From Talaromyces rugulosus (Eukaryota; Ascomycota; Eurotiomycetes; Eurotiales; Trichocomaceae), in the NCBI RefSeq assembly GCF_013368755.1, contig NC_049563.1:1488001-1552000 (forward strand): 64,000 nucleotides of DNA. Reading direction: 5' to 3'. The notes below the pieces were generated by a model, which was not told where the DNA came from, did not search any database, and saw nothing but the letters and a program-made list of their open reading frames with translations. Made by a program: the position numbers and the translations under genes. Numbering within the stretch: position 1 is the first letter of the stretch; each line of letters opens with the position of its first letter. Of the stretch, positions 34,001 through 46,085 are shown one piece after another.

Positions 34001-36834
34001 CGCTCGATTCTGAATTCGCGGCCATGCATTTTCCTGTTTTCTCGTAGATCAACCCTCATCGTGGTCATCGAAATGAACCTGGCCCAAACACCCTTCATCC
34101 TGGGGGCAGCAACGTGTAATCGAGCTAATTGACATCTAAAGAAAGGAGCCGACCAGCGGTGACTGCCTGCAGCAAGGCCATAGACTTGAAGCATCAGTCG
34201 GGGATCATCTGGCATGATGGCCTTGACTTGCACGAGACCAACCCGGAGATCAATGGTTGTCAGCTCGGCACGTTGTGACGGCGGAACTGGAGCCGGCAGT
34301 GAGGTTTTCGAGAATGCCTTGAATTGATAGTCCTTCGACGCTTTCTCAGCTGAACTTCGCATAAATGTTTCGTGGAGAACATTCCCGGCGACTCCTAGAG
34401 AGTAAGTTCTATATAATGAGAACTCCAAGTATAAAGCCTTCATAGAGGAATTGATGTGGAAGATGGGACCCTGAAGGTCACTCTGGCTGCTAAAAGCAAC
34501 TTCACAGCGCGGTAGGGAAAGGAAAGACTCAGGTTCCATGTAATCTTCAGCCTCGATCACGAAGCCTTCCAGTCCTCTAAAGTGGACTGCGAGCCTTCTA
34601 CCATCTGCATGTCCGTTGGCAGACCTTCGGGGAGGAGAAGTAGGGGGGAATCGGAACGCAGGGTCGTCGCTGATAGAAGGATGCGAATGACTAGACGTCC
34701 GTCGTCTAGAGCTTATTTTCATAGGCTCTAGTTTTTGTGCACGGTAGTCGGCTGTCCAGGATTCCAGCTGAAGAGCAACTCCGCGTGGCGTTTTGGATGA
34801 CCCAGGAGGAGGACCAGAAACTTCGAAGGTCAATTCGCTTGCTTCGAATTGCACCCGCATGAGCCAAGGCGGAAGGCGGCGCAGAAAGCTCACCTTTTGC
34901 TCTGAGGTGGTTGATTGCATCCCTCGTCTTGGCTTCAGCTGGGCCTTGAATTGTTCCACAACTTGTTTAATTCCACGGTTAACGTCGGCGTTTACCATGT
35001 GTATGGAGAATGAATTCAAACTGCCCGACACAAAGACACAAACTTCTGGCGTGGCGTTAAGATGAACGCGCACTTCCATGTTCTTCGTTTGGAGAAGGTT
35101 GTGCTTTACGCCAGCTGGTGTCTGATAATAGAGTTGGTGAGAAGAGACTCGGTAGACGGAAGACAAGGAATAGTCAATTCCGGCCTCGGCAGAGTGAGAC
35201 GATTCAATGTCTAGTGATATTGAGGAGATGGAAGATATTAGAAGGTTGTAATCACCGGGATCAACTGCGTCTTCCTCTGGAATGGGAAGCACAAATCGCA
35301 CCACAGGTTCATGAACGGAGAGTTTGATGCTAGCCTTTGGTAGTAGTCGTGAAATGATATGATGGTTATCTCGCTTCTTTCGGCGAGGGGATGAGGGTTT
35401 TGCTTGTGCTAGGCGAAAAAATTGGGAGACATGGCGGGTCTCCATATCAAGCGAAGGTGAGGTAATGACTAGGTTGGCGAAAAGGACATTGCTGTTCCGT
35501 GCATCAGCGTCATGCTCGTCTGAAAAGCTGACTGTCTTTGAAGGAAAGGTTGTTTTTATTGTAGTCGTGGCCATGGGGATGTAAAGAAGCCTATCAGTGG
35601 CACCTGAGCAATCCTCGAGACTGACGGATACTGAAATGGCAGCGAGTAAAGCCTGGTGGGCCACATCACGTTTCTGAAAGTACATTCGATGTGCTGGCGA
35701 TTTGGGGTCCATTCGATGCAGGTCGATACCAATTTCATGAGTGACAAGGTTGAGTTGTAGCTCCTTTTCCCCAGCTAAAGTAATCGGAACGCCTCTGGAT
35801 ACACGGAAGAAACTCAAAGCAAGTTGAATCTCTTCTATGCCACGGAGAATGGAACTGACAAATTCCTTGGAATCGGCCACCGTTTGGACAATGACATCTT
35901 CTCTCGAACCAGGCTTGTCCAGCTCTTCTACAAAATCGGCAAAGGATATTTCGTCGTCGGTCTCGGTAGGTGATTCGGGTTTGAGATGGGTCTTTTCGAC
36001 TTCTCGGACCCGTTGCGAAAGGATCATCAGATCGTCGTACGGAACGTGGAGTCGGCCGATCTTGACGGCAACAGATGTGTCTCGCAGGCCTTCTAGATCT
36101 CGGTATAAGTGGCCGTGTATGTTCAGCTGGAGGTTGTCCAAGAGTTCCATCGGTTCGCGGCCATCGACTGCCAACAAGATGTTGCGTACGGTCAAGATCC
36201 ATTCAGCGGGACGTGATTCCTGCGATTGTTGCTTCTTGTGGCGGAACAGTCTGCCACGCTCCACCATCTTTCGCCTGGTATCAACAGCCATTGTCAGAGC
36301 GCCAACCTGGATATGGCCTGCATCCACAAAGTGCACGGAGGTGTTGATGGCGTGCACATCGATCATGGCAACCCAGTGAATATAAGAATGCAATCGCTTT
36401 ATTCTCTCCTTCAGCCTTGTCAGTCTCTTCCAGGTCTCGCTGCGGCGAGACGGGCTCTTGGTTGTTGCAGCGCCAAAGGAGGCATCTTGGGGAAGCGCGG
36501 GGGTGCCGTTCGCAGAACCCGGGCGTGACAAAGCTCCTTTGCCATTATTCCCATTCTTCAGCAACTTCGGGTCCAGCGTCACTTTGAGATCGGTGAGGCG
36601 CAGGCTGATCCATGTCGGCTGCGAAAACGACGGTCGATGCAGGGACAAGCCCAGTCCGCGGAGGTCGATTTGCACGCCGTCTTGAGGGGCATACGCAATG
36701 CGTCTCAGGGAGAAATAGCCGATGCGCTGGATGGACACGCCGGTAGCGATGCGCACGATGGCGAACAGGATAAATGACGAGACATAGAGCAACAACACGC
36801 CCACCAGAATAGTGGTGGGGCTGAAGAAGAACAT
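28015..36834 (-). CDS. fmp27: FMP27/BLTP2-type bridge-like lipid-transfer protein
   Basis: Three exons: 36834-32239, 32186-28147 and 28084-28015, giving about 2,901 residues. The 52-base first intron joins two very long frames that could be mistaken for two genes; the junction reads SMKK|DYDAFRGFRSNHIHLS. An N-terminal membrane anchor (TILVGVLLLYVSSFILFAIV, about 8-27) is followed by repeating beta-groove units. Diagnostic elements are GFWDKIRLSFHSR (about residue 1370, the GFWDK domain) and SAWPPWLTLEAMFDFELNPFG (split here only by position, about residue 2160, the WPPW motif). Yeast Fmp27/Hob1 sits at ER contacts with plasma membrane and mitochondria and is thought to conduct bulk phospholipid. 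The C-terminal third is Ser-rich and disordered. The start is the first ATG; a longer frame upstream begins with GTG only. The last small exon is plausible but less certain. Confidence 0.93.
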
Positions 36835-37698
36835 CCTCCTCTGTCCGGAGAGGGCGGACAGGGTCTCTTCCACGCGGCTCACTCGATGCTAATCATTCGC
36901 GGCAATAGTTTGTTTGTATTCATTTCCATTCGTCTGAGCACTTCCTTTTGTCTGTCTTGTTCCTATCAATGGCCACACAGTCCTAAGGCCGGGCTTTGGT
37001 GCATTCGCAGCGCAAGCGGAGGAAAGTCTGGCGAGCGCGTGGCGGATCTGGGGTAAGGGGTCAAAAGGGGGTTGCACGCCTTCACGAGGGGTGGCACAGT
37101 CGTAGCGGAGCGGTCGATGGAGGAGGAATCGCAGCAGCTGCAGCGACAGCGAAGAGAGATAATCTGCTGGATGCAGCGTGATGCAGAGAGACGGACAGCC
37201 TGCTCTCAGTGGGCGGAAAATGGTCGCGCTGCGATATGTCAAGGCTTAGTTGCGCCAATCGGCCCCTTGGCTTAGCCCGGCCGGGCCCAGGCCGAACCAC
37301 TCCAAACCTGCTATTTACTGCTTACTGTTTTTTAACTCTTAATCGATTATTACTAATTAACTATGAATTATTAGAACAACTATTATGCCTTTGATATATT
37401 GTTATTATTCCAGCATTGTTGTTAATAGCATCACAATGCTTGATAGTAGTGTCACTGCCGATCAACCAAGCTTTTTTTTTTATGACATCAATTGATCGCC
37501 CGTCCTATCACCGTTACCTCCGTCTGCTAGTAATCTGTTGGTGGCTGTTTCTGGCAGTAGTACTGCCTCCGTGTGAAGTTATCTTGTTTCAAATGTTGTA
37601 ACTCTAGAAGATAGCATGTATAGTACAGAACCCAAAAATACTATACACAATTCCCAACGCCGTAACACATTAGTGAAAAGAAAAAGAAAAGAAAAATC
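36835..37698. other. Promoter region of FMP27 gene; no other gene seen
   Basis: GC-rich near the start codon (36890-37300), then AT-rich. It also contains the 3' flank of the next minus-strand gene. No protein-like frame. Confidence 0.5.
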
Positions 37699-38498
37699 TC
37701 ACGACTGCGAGGACTCTGGCGCTTTCTGGCTCTGCTCCAATGCCCTCTCGCGCTCCAAGCTTTGAATCTTCTCGTCCAAAAGGGAAATGTCAACTTCGAT
37801 GCTCAGCAGTTTCTCGTTCAAGAGATTCCGGAACTCGTCATCGGACAGCGAGCGCAGCGGAACCCACTTGGACTCTGCCATGCGCTGTAATATCGGCTTG
37901 GGTCCTTTGCCTTCGTTTTCCTGCTGTCGTCTTTCCACAAAATTCCACGTCTTTTGGCCGACGTAGCCAAAAAGCGAGAACAGTACAAGGCCTGGGGTAA
38001 ATTTTCCGCCTGTAGAGATTCATTAGTGTTTTTGGTGTCACTGTGGTTCGGAAGTTTCGTTACCCATCAGCCGTGTGACAATGCCACCGGAAAGACCACC
38101 GGAGACAGCGCTGGCGTAAACCCTGTCCTTTGGCGTAGCATTGTCTTGGTAATGAATACTGATAATATTATTTCTCATCCCTGAGTCGCTTCCGTTAGTA
38201 TAATGCACCCTCTTTGTCCCTATTTTGGCTTTGTTTCAGATGCTTACACCAAAAGGAAGTGCCCCAGGCAGCCCAATGGATTCCATGCGAGATACTATGG
38301 ATGATCGGATGCTTCGTTGCTCTCAGAATCCCCGAAGCGCCTCCATAGGTCAGACCAGCACATGCTGTCCTGCTGTGTCAGCTAACCTATACACCAAAAG
38401 AAGTCCGGTCACCACTTACCACTTAGCGCGCCGACTTTCAGGGACGATACCAGGACCGCGGGATCGGTCAGCGGGCTTTTCTTCTGCTCATTGCTCAT
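37699..38498 (-). CDS. Small glycine-rich membrane protein, unknown function
   Basis: Four exons: 38498-38420, 38364-38248, 38180-38064 and 38009-37699 (207 residues). The assembled protein starts MSNEQKKSPLTDPAVLVSSLK, has hydrophobic glycine-containing stretches (ALSACAGLTYGGASGIL, HGIHWAAWGTSFWW, ASAVSGGLSGGIVTRLMGG and FTPGLVLFSLFGYVGQ) and ends in a charged helix, LLNEKLLSIEVDISLLDEKIQSLERE, which could be a coiled coil. The GxxxG-like hydrophobic hairpins recall Tim17-type mitochondrial membrane proteins, but I cannot confirm a family. Three introns all fall one base into a codon, and each joined product is smooth, giving good support for the gene. It lies head-to-tail upstream of the FMP27 gene. 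Confidence 0.8.
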
Positions 38499-39057
38499 CG
38501 TGTCACGCCGTCCATTCCTGTGACAAGGAGAAGAAATGAAGCCAAATCTGGAAGGCGCCGGGAAGAATGGCTATTGTTTGCCTGGTTTGCATATGTCACG
38601 TGCGGCCGGCAAGCAAATTTCCCAATGCAGCTAGCGTAAATTGTCATTGCTTTTCCTGCTCTCTGATTCGCTGCAGCAGTCTATACTCCTTTGCAGCCTC
38701 TAAGGATGACCTGCTCGGTTCTAATGAAGCCATAAAATTACGTTTTTTTTCTTTTCATTGTTTGTTTCTCTCCTCTACCCCCGCTTTCCTTCCCATAAAA
38801 TCCGGAAATCTAGGCTCTGGCTATGGAAAACAAAGCCAAAATATTCGATGCGATTTACTCCGACCCGCGTCCTAAATCTTAGGATTGTTGAGTTTCACCT
38901 TTGTTTTTAGCGCGAGTAAATAGACTTCATAGTATCAAAAAGTCAAATGAATTCAATTCAATGTACCGTAGACTGAATATGGACTTGTGTAAATGCATGC
39001 CTTCATACCTGTACATACGTGTAAACCTAGTGATTCTCCTCTTCACTGAATGGTAAC
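38499..39057. other. Divergent intergenic region, no gene seen
   Basis: Promoter space between the small membrane protein (minus) and the subtilisin gene (plus). No recognised elements. Confidence 0.5.
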
Positions 39058-42000
39058 ATGGCTAACATAACCATGGTTTTCCTCTTCACTATTCTGTTTT
39101 ACTTGATTTCCTCTGAAGCTTTTATTCATAGGTTCAGATATGAAAGAGGGGCAATCCCCCTCGGCTCCTACGCAGCCAAATACCCATCTATCTTGCAAAG
39201 AAATCAAAACGTTACCACTCCAGGGAGAAATTCAACTGGAAATTCAACCATCCCGGGGGGAAACTCCACCATTGGAGGTAACTCAACCACCCCTAGGGTC
39301 AGCACTTGGATATCCAAGTTCCCGACACCAGCTCAAAACTCAACTCCAAAAGCACAACCGAGCCCTGTCGCAAACTCGACCACCCCTGGAGTCAGCAATA
39401 AGTTCTCGACACCAGCTCAAAGCTCAACTCCAAAGGCACACCCGAGCCCTACGGCAAATTCGAATGGCAGCTCTCGAGGAACGCCACATCCAACTTCAAC
39501 ATTTGCCTCTGGAAAGTCCCCTGGACATGCAGGTACATCCGCAAAAAGTTCAACTCCTGCTTCAAAGCCTACATCTACAGGTACATCAGCGAAAGGTTCA
39601 ACTCCTACTTCAAAGCCTATATCTGCAGCTACATCAGCGAAAAGCTCAACCCCTGGAAAAGCGTCACAGGCTACGTCACATCCAGATTCACCGTCTTCTG
39701 CACAGTCACCCCCTCCAAACGCCTCCAGCCCCGGAAGTCTGCCAGCATCAATACCTTCTTCTCATGTGTCTACAAGCGGGTCTCCGGCAACAACATCACA
39801 GCCGACTTCTACGCCTAATCCACACCCATCCCATGGTGACACCTCGGCAACTGACTTGCCAGTATCTACTGATCCCTCCTCTACTGGCTCAGTAGGTCCA
39901 TCACAGACGTCAAATGCCACCATCTTCCCAATACTCTTTGGTGGACTGTACAAGAACAGAAATACAGTTTTAGACGATGACAAACACAAGACAGACTATG
40001 TGAATCAGATTCACGACAGCAGGACAAAAATCAAAAACTACCTAGACTATTTACCTAACAAGCCTGACACTAATAGTGTCCAATGCTCAAGTAACAAACG
40101 CAAACGAAGTTTGATATCCGACATTGCCGGTTTCGCGGGAAATGTTGTGAAACTTGTTACTTGCGCAGACCAGTTATTGGACAATTTAGATGGTGTTGTC
40201 AAAGGCGTTCATCCGTCTATTAATGACATTGACACATTGACTGGTGCTATTAATGTGATTGGAGATGACATCAACACAGACAACAAAGACAACACAAATG
40301 ACAACCAGCCAAGTTCGGCAAAGAAGTCCGCTGAATCTACAGCTAAACCCACCAGCACCGATCCTGCCTCTTCTACATCTCCACCATCTAGTGCTCATAC
40401 TACTACCACACCCTCTACTACTCATACTACTGTTCATTCTACTACCACCCCTTCTACTACTCATACTACTACTACCCCTTCTAGTGCTCCTACTACTACC
40501 ACCCCTTCCAGTGCTCCTACTACCACCACCCCCTCTACTGCTCCTACTACTACTACCCCTTCTACTGCTCGTTCTACTACCCCTTCTATTGCTCGTTCTA
40601 CTACCCCTTCTACTGCTCGTTCTACCACCACCCCCTCTACTGCTCCTACTACTACTACCCCTTCTACTGCTCGTTCTACTACCCCTTCTACTGCTCGTTC
40701 TACCACCACCCCCTCTACTGCTCATACTACTACTACCCCTTCTACAACTCAACCTCAGTCATCATGTACTCAGACAGCCGTGTCCCGATGTACAGAGATT
40801 CTTACCGTATCGACATCATACTTCCCCTCCAGCTCGGGTTCAACAGTCTTCACAATCACCGCCACCTCGTGTGTCACGACTAGTGCATGTTCTGGTACAA
40901 TCATGACCACAACAGTCTCAGAAACGTCAAGTCCAACAGGATCAAGTCGGCCGCTGTTGATTATAAGAGATTCTAATCAAACAGACGAATCCGAGATAAA
41001 AAATTTTGAACAAGAGCTTACAGAACAACTTGGTGAGGGCAATTTCAACACGACACGTGGAAGTCCGCAGCTCGGGGTGGTTTTCTGGTCGGCCTGGCTG
41101 AATTCCAGCCAGGTTGAAGAGTTCAGCAACAGCTCTGTGGTATATAAATTAACAAGCTTTTTTTTTTACAGGAAGGCTAGCTAACGTTGAATATCTGGCA
41201 GGTTTCTGGCATCGTAGAGGACCAGGCTTTATCAACAACCGGTTGGGCTCCATACGACATAACAGGCGGCCCTTATCCATCACCTAGGAGTACCAACACG
41301 TCTGATATTTCTAAAAGAGCCAATAGCAGTCGTCTAATTTCCCAGTACGACGCTTTGGCTTCATTGCGGGTGGTATCCCAGCCACATAACGTGACTATTA
41401 TTGATCTCACCGATGATTACAAATATAATTCTGCTGCAGGTTCGGGAATCACGGTCTACCTTATCGATACGGGGGCTAATCCCCAAAATTCCGAATACTA
41501 CTCAATGCCAGGGACTAAACGGTGGATGTTCCCTCAAAATGCCGGCGAGCCAGGCGCTGTTATTAGAACACAGAGCGACGAACAAAACCACGGATCTTGT
41601 GTCCTTTCCAAGATAGCGGGCCCAAAGTACGGTGTTGCTAAAGACGTCGATGTAGTAATAGTCAAGGTTCCAACGGCAGCCATGCAAGATACAGTTATGG
41701 CTTCAGGCATGTTGGAATTATTGGCCGAAGTTAGCGAGGACATTGCAAAAAATAAACTTCAAGGAAAAGCAGTCATCAACTTTTCTGGAGGAAGTAAGTG
41801 GCGCTACCTATTTTCTAATCAAGATAAGAACTTACTTTCTTTCGAAGTTTACTTGCCAGTAACAGGTTTTGACCCCGTCAGGTTGAGTTACATAGCAACG
41901 CTTCGCGGTATACTAAGATTAGATGTTCCGATCGTTTGCACTGCCGGCAATTTTGGAGTAAGTAGTTATATAATTATACGACTCTTGACTATTATGCTAA

Positions 42001-43229
42001 TTTTTTCCCATCAAAATTAGGAAGATGTAGCCATAGAGCACTGGCCAGCGGCATATGCTGATAGGTACGATGGTATTATTGTTGTGGGAGCTTCAAACAA
42101 CGACGGGATTAAGCAAGATTTTTCTCAACCCGGGCCTGTTGTGTCGATCTACGCTCCTGGATTTAATGTTACGTGCGCAGACAGCATCCAAGACAATATC
42201 ATCCGCTATTCAGGGACGTCCTTGGGTATGATATCCACCTTTTTTCCAACTCAGCGTCGTCAAATAAAGGCTAAACAACCTTTTTTTTTTTCTACAGCGG
42301 CGCCTGCGGTAGCTGGCCTAGCTGCCTATTTCATGTCAATACCAGAATTTGAATCTGAAATACAGCAACAAGGTCGTGTTGCCGGCAATGTCAAGAGACT
42401 TATTACAAGACTGGCGTACCCGAGACATGGAGGTGTGCCGGTCCTATGGAACCGTGAAAACAGCGATAGTTGTGTCAATTTTCAACGCCGAGATGGATCA
42501 TCTGCAAAGGTTTGTTCAGTTCGCACATCGACGAAGCCAACATCCACGAAGCCAACATCCACGAAACCGGCCTCAACGAAACCAATACCAAAAGCCACCT
42601 CTACAGATGGGGTGAAAACATCTCACCATGCTCAACCACCACCACCCATCACCCATTGTAATGCTGTCTTTGTGCCTCCCAAAACGATTGCGAGGAGTAC
42701 ATTTACTGCGGCATCATATTGCGCGTGCAATGGAGGCTGGCTGCTCGATTTGGGCACCACTGTTGGCGCTAACCACTATACCACATATACGTGCAACGTC
42801 GGTACAAAATCAACTATGGCTGTGGGTAACGTGGCGCACACAACGACTACATCCGCCGACTCGACAACGACGTGCACTGCACATGTCACGCAAAAAGTGT
42901 CTGAAAAGGAATCAGACGCCCCTCCAATTTCTCTAACTGTGAATATCACCAATGAAAACGTTGGTCAAATTGGCTACAATAGCGGCAATCTAAATTGGGC
43001 AAATAAATTCAATGTAGGCGGTCTCCCCTGGGTCTTAGTACTGACTCCAACCACTGGTGATCCCAACAACAACGGTCAAGGCGGACAAAATTTACCGGAA
43101 TGGAGGAATGGCCCTCTTGTTTTTGCGTATTCCCGCCTTATTTGGGATAGTAAATCGGAGAATTGCGATGTTGTGACACACGATGATTTGTCCACTCGGG
43201 TGATGAATTGTATATTCGAGTGTCCTTAA
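39058..43229 (+). CDS. Secreted subtilisin-like (S8) protease with long mucin-like N-terminal region
   Basis: Five exons: 39058-41139, 41202-41793, 41866-41957, 42021-42225 and 42298-43229 (1,300 residues). A signal peptide (MVFLFTILFYLISSEAF) leads into about 280 residues of Ser/Thr/Pro/Asn with many N-glycosylation sequons. A non-repetitive segment with a KRKR dibasic site (about 345) follows, then a Thr/Pro minisatellite region (about 440-562) and a possible I9-like propeptide (about 640-700). The S8 catalytic core has Asp in LIDTG (about 782), His in NHGSCV, and Ser in SGTSLAAPAVAG (about 989). The C-terminus has TKPTS repeats and a Cys-containing module (YCACNGGW). The protein is probably extracellular or wall-linked. 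The 72-base second intron is in frame, so a retained form would also be translatable. Confidence 0.9.
40381..40749 (+). repeat. Coding Thr/Pro/Ser minisatellite in subtilisin gene
   Basis: Degenerate tandem units of 24-33 bases built on ACTACTACCACCCCTTCTAC-like words encode TTPSTAPTT, TTPSTARST and TTPSSAPTT variants. Long open frames on the other strand here are a by-product of the repeat. Such tracts usually become O-mannosylated stalks. Confidence 0.9.
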
Positions 43230-43628
43230 CCCCATTTTATTTACTCACATATTTGTGCCCAAGGTTGTATGTACTTCATTGTTGTTACAATATGAGTTTT
43301 ATACAAATGAAAAACTGCCCGGCGTAAATCTTGGACCAGTCAGCGATAACGATCAGCCAATACCCTTGGCGTGATACCTTCCACCTGACATGCTATCGAT
43401 GTCAAACTAAAATTACTACTACCACTTACAAGAATCCCCACAAGGGTTCCCTTTTTGGAGTAGTGGTAAAAAAGCCTCACAATCGAGGGGCTGACTTGGG
43501 CTGGACGCCTTTTTGAAAAAACTTCCATGTCACTTCACCCACGTTTAGAGAGTCACCGCTATATCGATTGATATAACTATATTTGTTCTCATCTTGGAAA
43601 CACCTTTTCATTGTATTCCATACACTCA
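43230..43628. other. Intergenic, no gene seen
   Basis: 3' flank of the subtilisin gene and promoter of the GMC oxidoreductase. Nothing recognised. Confidence 0.5.
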
Positions 43629-45673
43629 ATGGGCCTGTACACTGACCTGCCCGATGCCATCACCGAGGTAGACGTCATCATTGCCGGAGGTTCGATATCC
43701 ACCACCCCCAGGGCCCTGGCAAACATTGATTTATATTGAAATAACTTACATCTATTGTCCAGGTGGAACGGCCGGCTGTGTTGTCGCTGCCCGGCTTGCT
43801 GAAGCCGACCCCAGCCTCTCGATCCTGATCATCGAGGGCGGGCCCAACAACGACATACCCAGCATCGGTGTGCCTGTTCTGTTCCTTTCGCATCTGATGC
43901 CAACTGGGAAAACCAACATTTTCTACGCGGCAAACAAGGAAAAGCAGCTGGGCGACCGAGAAATCTTCGTCCCCTCTGGAGGCGTTCTCGGCGGCGGCTC
44001 ATCTACCAACCTGATGATGTACAGTCGAGCACAGCGATCGGACTTTGATGCGTGGAATACTCCTGGATGGTCAGCGGAAGACATGCTACCGTATCTAAGA
44101 CAGGTTTTTTTCTTTTTTTTTTAAATTTTTTTTTTTAATCCTTCTGTTTCCAGTATCCGCCTTGAATGTCAGCTAAAAGCAGGAACTTGATTCATATAGC
44201 TGGAGACATACCATGGCCCCGGCGCAAAAGACCGACATGGCTACGATGGTCCAATTCAGGTGTCACGCGGAACTTATCGAGCTACTCGATCCGAGGACGA
44301 CTTCATCTCAGCAGCAGGGAAAGTCGGCTTCCCCGAGATTGAGGATCTGCAGAGCCTAGATGCCAACAACGGCGTCCAGCGCGCAATGCGCTATATCTCG
44401 CCGGACGGAAAGCGACAAGATGCCGCGTCCAAATACCTTCAGCCGAAGCTGCAGGATGGCCATCATAAAAACCTGCATGTGTTAGTAGAGGCTCAGGTTG
44501 TACGCATCCTCTTCGACAAAGAGAACAGACGAGCCGTGGGAGCCGAGTACAGGCCCAATCCAGACTCCCAATGGGGTGTCCCGAACTTGCATCCTATTCG
44601 TACAGTCAAGGCTAGGAAACTAGTCATTGTTTCTTGTGGTGCATGCGGCACTCCCTCTGTGCTAGAAAGGTCCGGCATAGGCAGACCTAGTGTCCTCACA
44701 CAGGCCAAGATCCCTATCGTGGCTGATGTCCCCGGCGTTGGCGACGAATACGAGGACCATCAGCTTCTTCTATACCCTTATAAGTCGAGCTTGGATCCAG
44801 AAGAGACGCTCGATGCAATCACCAGCGGCCGTCGGAATCCCGAAGAAATCATCAAAAACAATGATGATATCCTGGGGTGGAACGCCCAGGACATCACCTG
44901 CAAACTGCGTCCTTCTGACACAGAAGTAGCTGCCCTTGGGCCTGAGTTTCAGAGATCTTGGGATGCTGACTTTCGGGACAATCCAAACAAGCCATTGGCT
45001 CTGATGTCGCTTCTAAGCTGGTAAGAGTAATATGAACCAGGGTTATATATTTCCGATATATTGACAATTTCCATCCAGCTTCCCCGGTGAGCCAACCGGA
45101 ATTCCGGCCGGGCAGTATTTTGCCATGACCATCTTCAGCGTCTATCCCTACTCTCGCGGCCACCTACATGTCACCGGTCCAGATATTGGTGATCGCCTTG
45201 ACTTTGAAACTGGCTTCTTCACCGATACAAACGGGATCGACCTTAAGAAGCACATATGGGCATACAAGAAACAGCGAGAGATTGCACGGCGCATGCAGAC
45301 ATACCGCGGCGAGCATGCCCCCGGCCACCCTCCCTTTCCGGCATCGTCCAAAGCCGCGTGCACCTCAACACAAGGCCCGCTTGTAGACGTGCAGGATATC
45401 GAGTATACATCTGAAGACGATACTATTCTCGAAAAGTGGCTGCGCGAGAATGTCGCCACCACATGGCACTCCGTGGGGACGTGCAAGATGGGGCCGCGGG
45501 AGGAAAAAGGGGTTGTTGATAGCAAGCTCAGGGTTTATGGTGTCGAAGCGCTACGTATCGCAGACTTGAGTATTTTGCCGCACAATGTTGCGGCAAACAC
45601 GAATAACACGGCGTTTGCAGTGGGCGAGAGGGCTGCTGATCTTTTTATTGAGGAGTTGGGAATCAGTAAGTAG
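43629..45673 (+). CDS. GMC oxidoreductase, alcohol-oxidase-like flavoprotein
   Basis: Four exons: 43629-43689, 43763-44103, 44200-45020 and 45079-45673 (605 residues). The ADP-binding motif is split by intron one and reads VDVIIAGGGTAGCVVAARLAE. The GMC signature GGVLGGGSSTNLMMYSR is in exon two, and GACGTPSVLERSGIG matches the second GMC signature. The catalytic His lies in WHSVGTCKMG and its partner in NVAANTNNTA, both in exon four. Overall pattern (PDGKRQDAASKYL, VGDEYEDHQLLLYPYK) is closest to fungal alcohol (methanol-type) oxidases, which oxidise short alcohols with O2 and release H2O2. The C-terminus ELGISK is not a clear peroxisomal PTS1, unlike true methanol oxidases, so the location is probably cytosolic. 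Confidence 0.93.
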
Positions 45674-46085
45674 GATCCGCGATGAATATGATATTGAGGA
45701 GGGTTTTCACAATATTAAACTATTATATATCAATAATAATTGTAAACCCCTAAAACTAGCCAGAACAGGTTGATAGGATTTGGTCAACTATTACCGGCCA
45801 AGTTCGGCGAGGTCTAAGAATAACCCAATATTCATCGAATGTGGGCTGTTTCTACTAAGATGAAAGAACGACATTATCTATATGAGAGTAATGGGTACAC
45901 GAAAGCAATTTTTCCTAACATCAATTAATAAATTGGGTAGAAATGCGATTATCGGAAAGTATTGGTACTATTATATTTGACTATATAAGGTGTATAAATC
46001 TGAGGCTTTATATTTTCATTCGAGATGGCATTTTTTTAGAATACATGGTAATTTCCTCCTACTTTACCGCATGTGTTTCAATCGA
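45674..46085. other. Convergent 3' flanks, no gene seen
   Basis: AT-rich spacer between the GMC oxidoreductase and epoxide hydrolase stop codons. Confidence 0.5.

Noticed and set aside
28015..36834. Two separate giant genes (breaking near 32200)
   Set aside because: A 52-base intron with good donor, branch and acceptor joins the frames without loss, and the FMP27 GFWDK and WPPW motifs lie on opposite sides of it in the expected order.
36835..36882. Upstream extension of the FMP27 protein to 36882
   Set aside because: That frame begins with GTG; the first ATG at 36834 directly precedes the membrane anchor. The same reasoning rejects extensions at 57839, 62286 and 51202.
37699..38498. Assignment of the small membrane protein to the Tim17/22/23 family
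   Set aside because: Glycine-rich hydrophobic hairpins are suggestive only; the family signature cannot be confirmed by eye.
40186..40752. Long antisense frames over the Thr/Pro repeat
   Set aside because: They are by-products of the trinucleotide-phased repeat; composition is only Ser/Arg/Gly or Val/Glu/Gly and the sense strand has a coherent protease gene.
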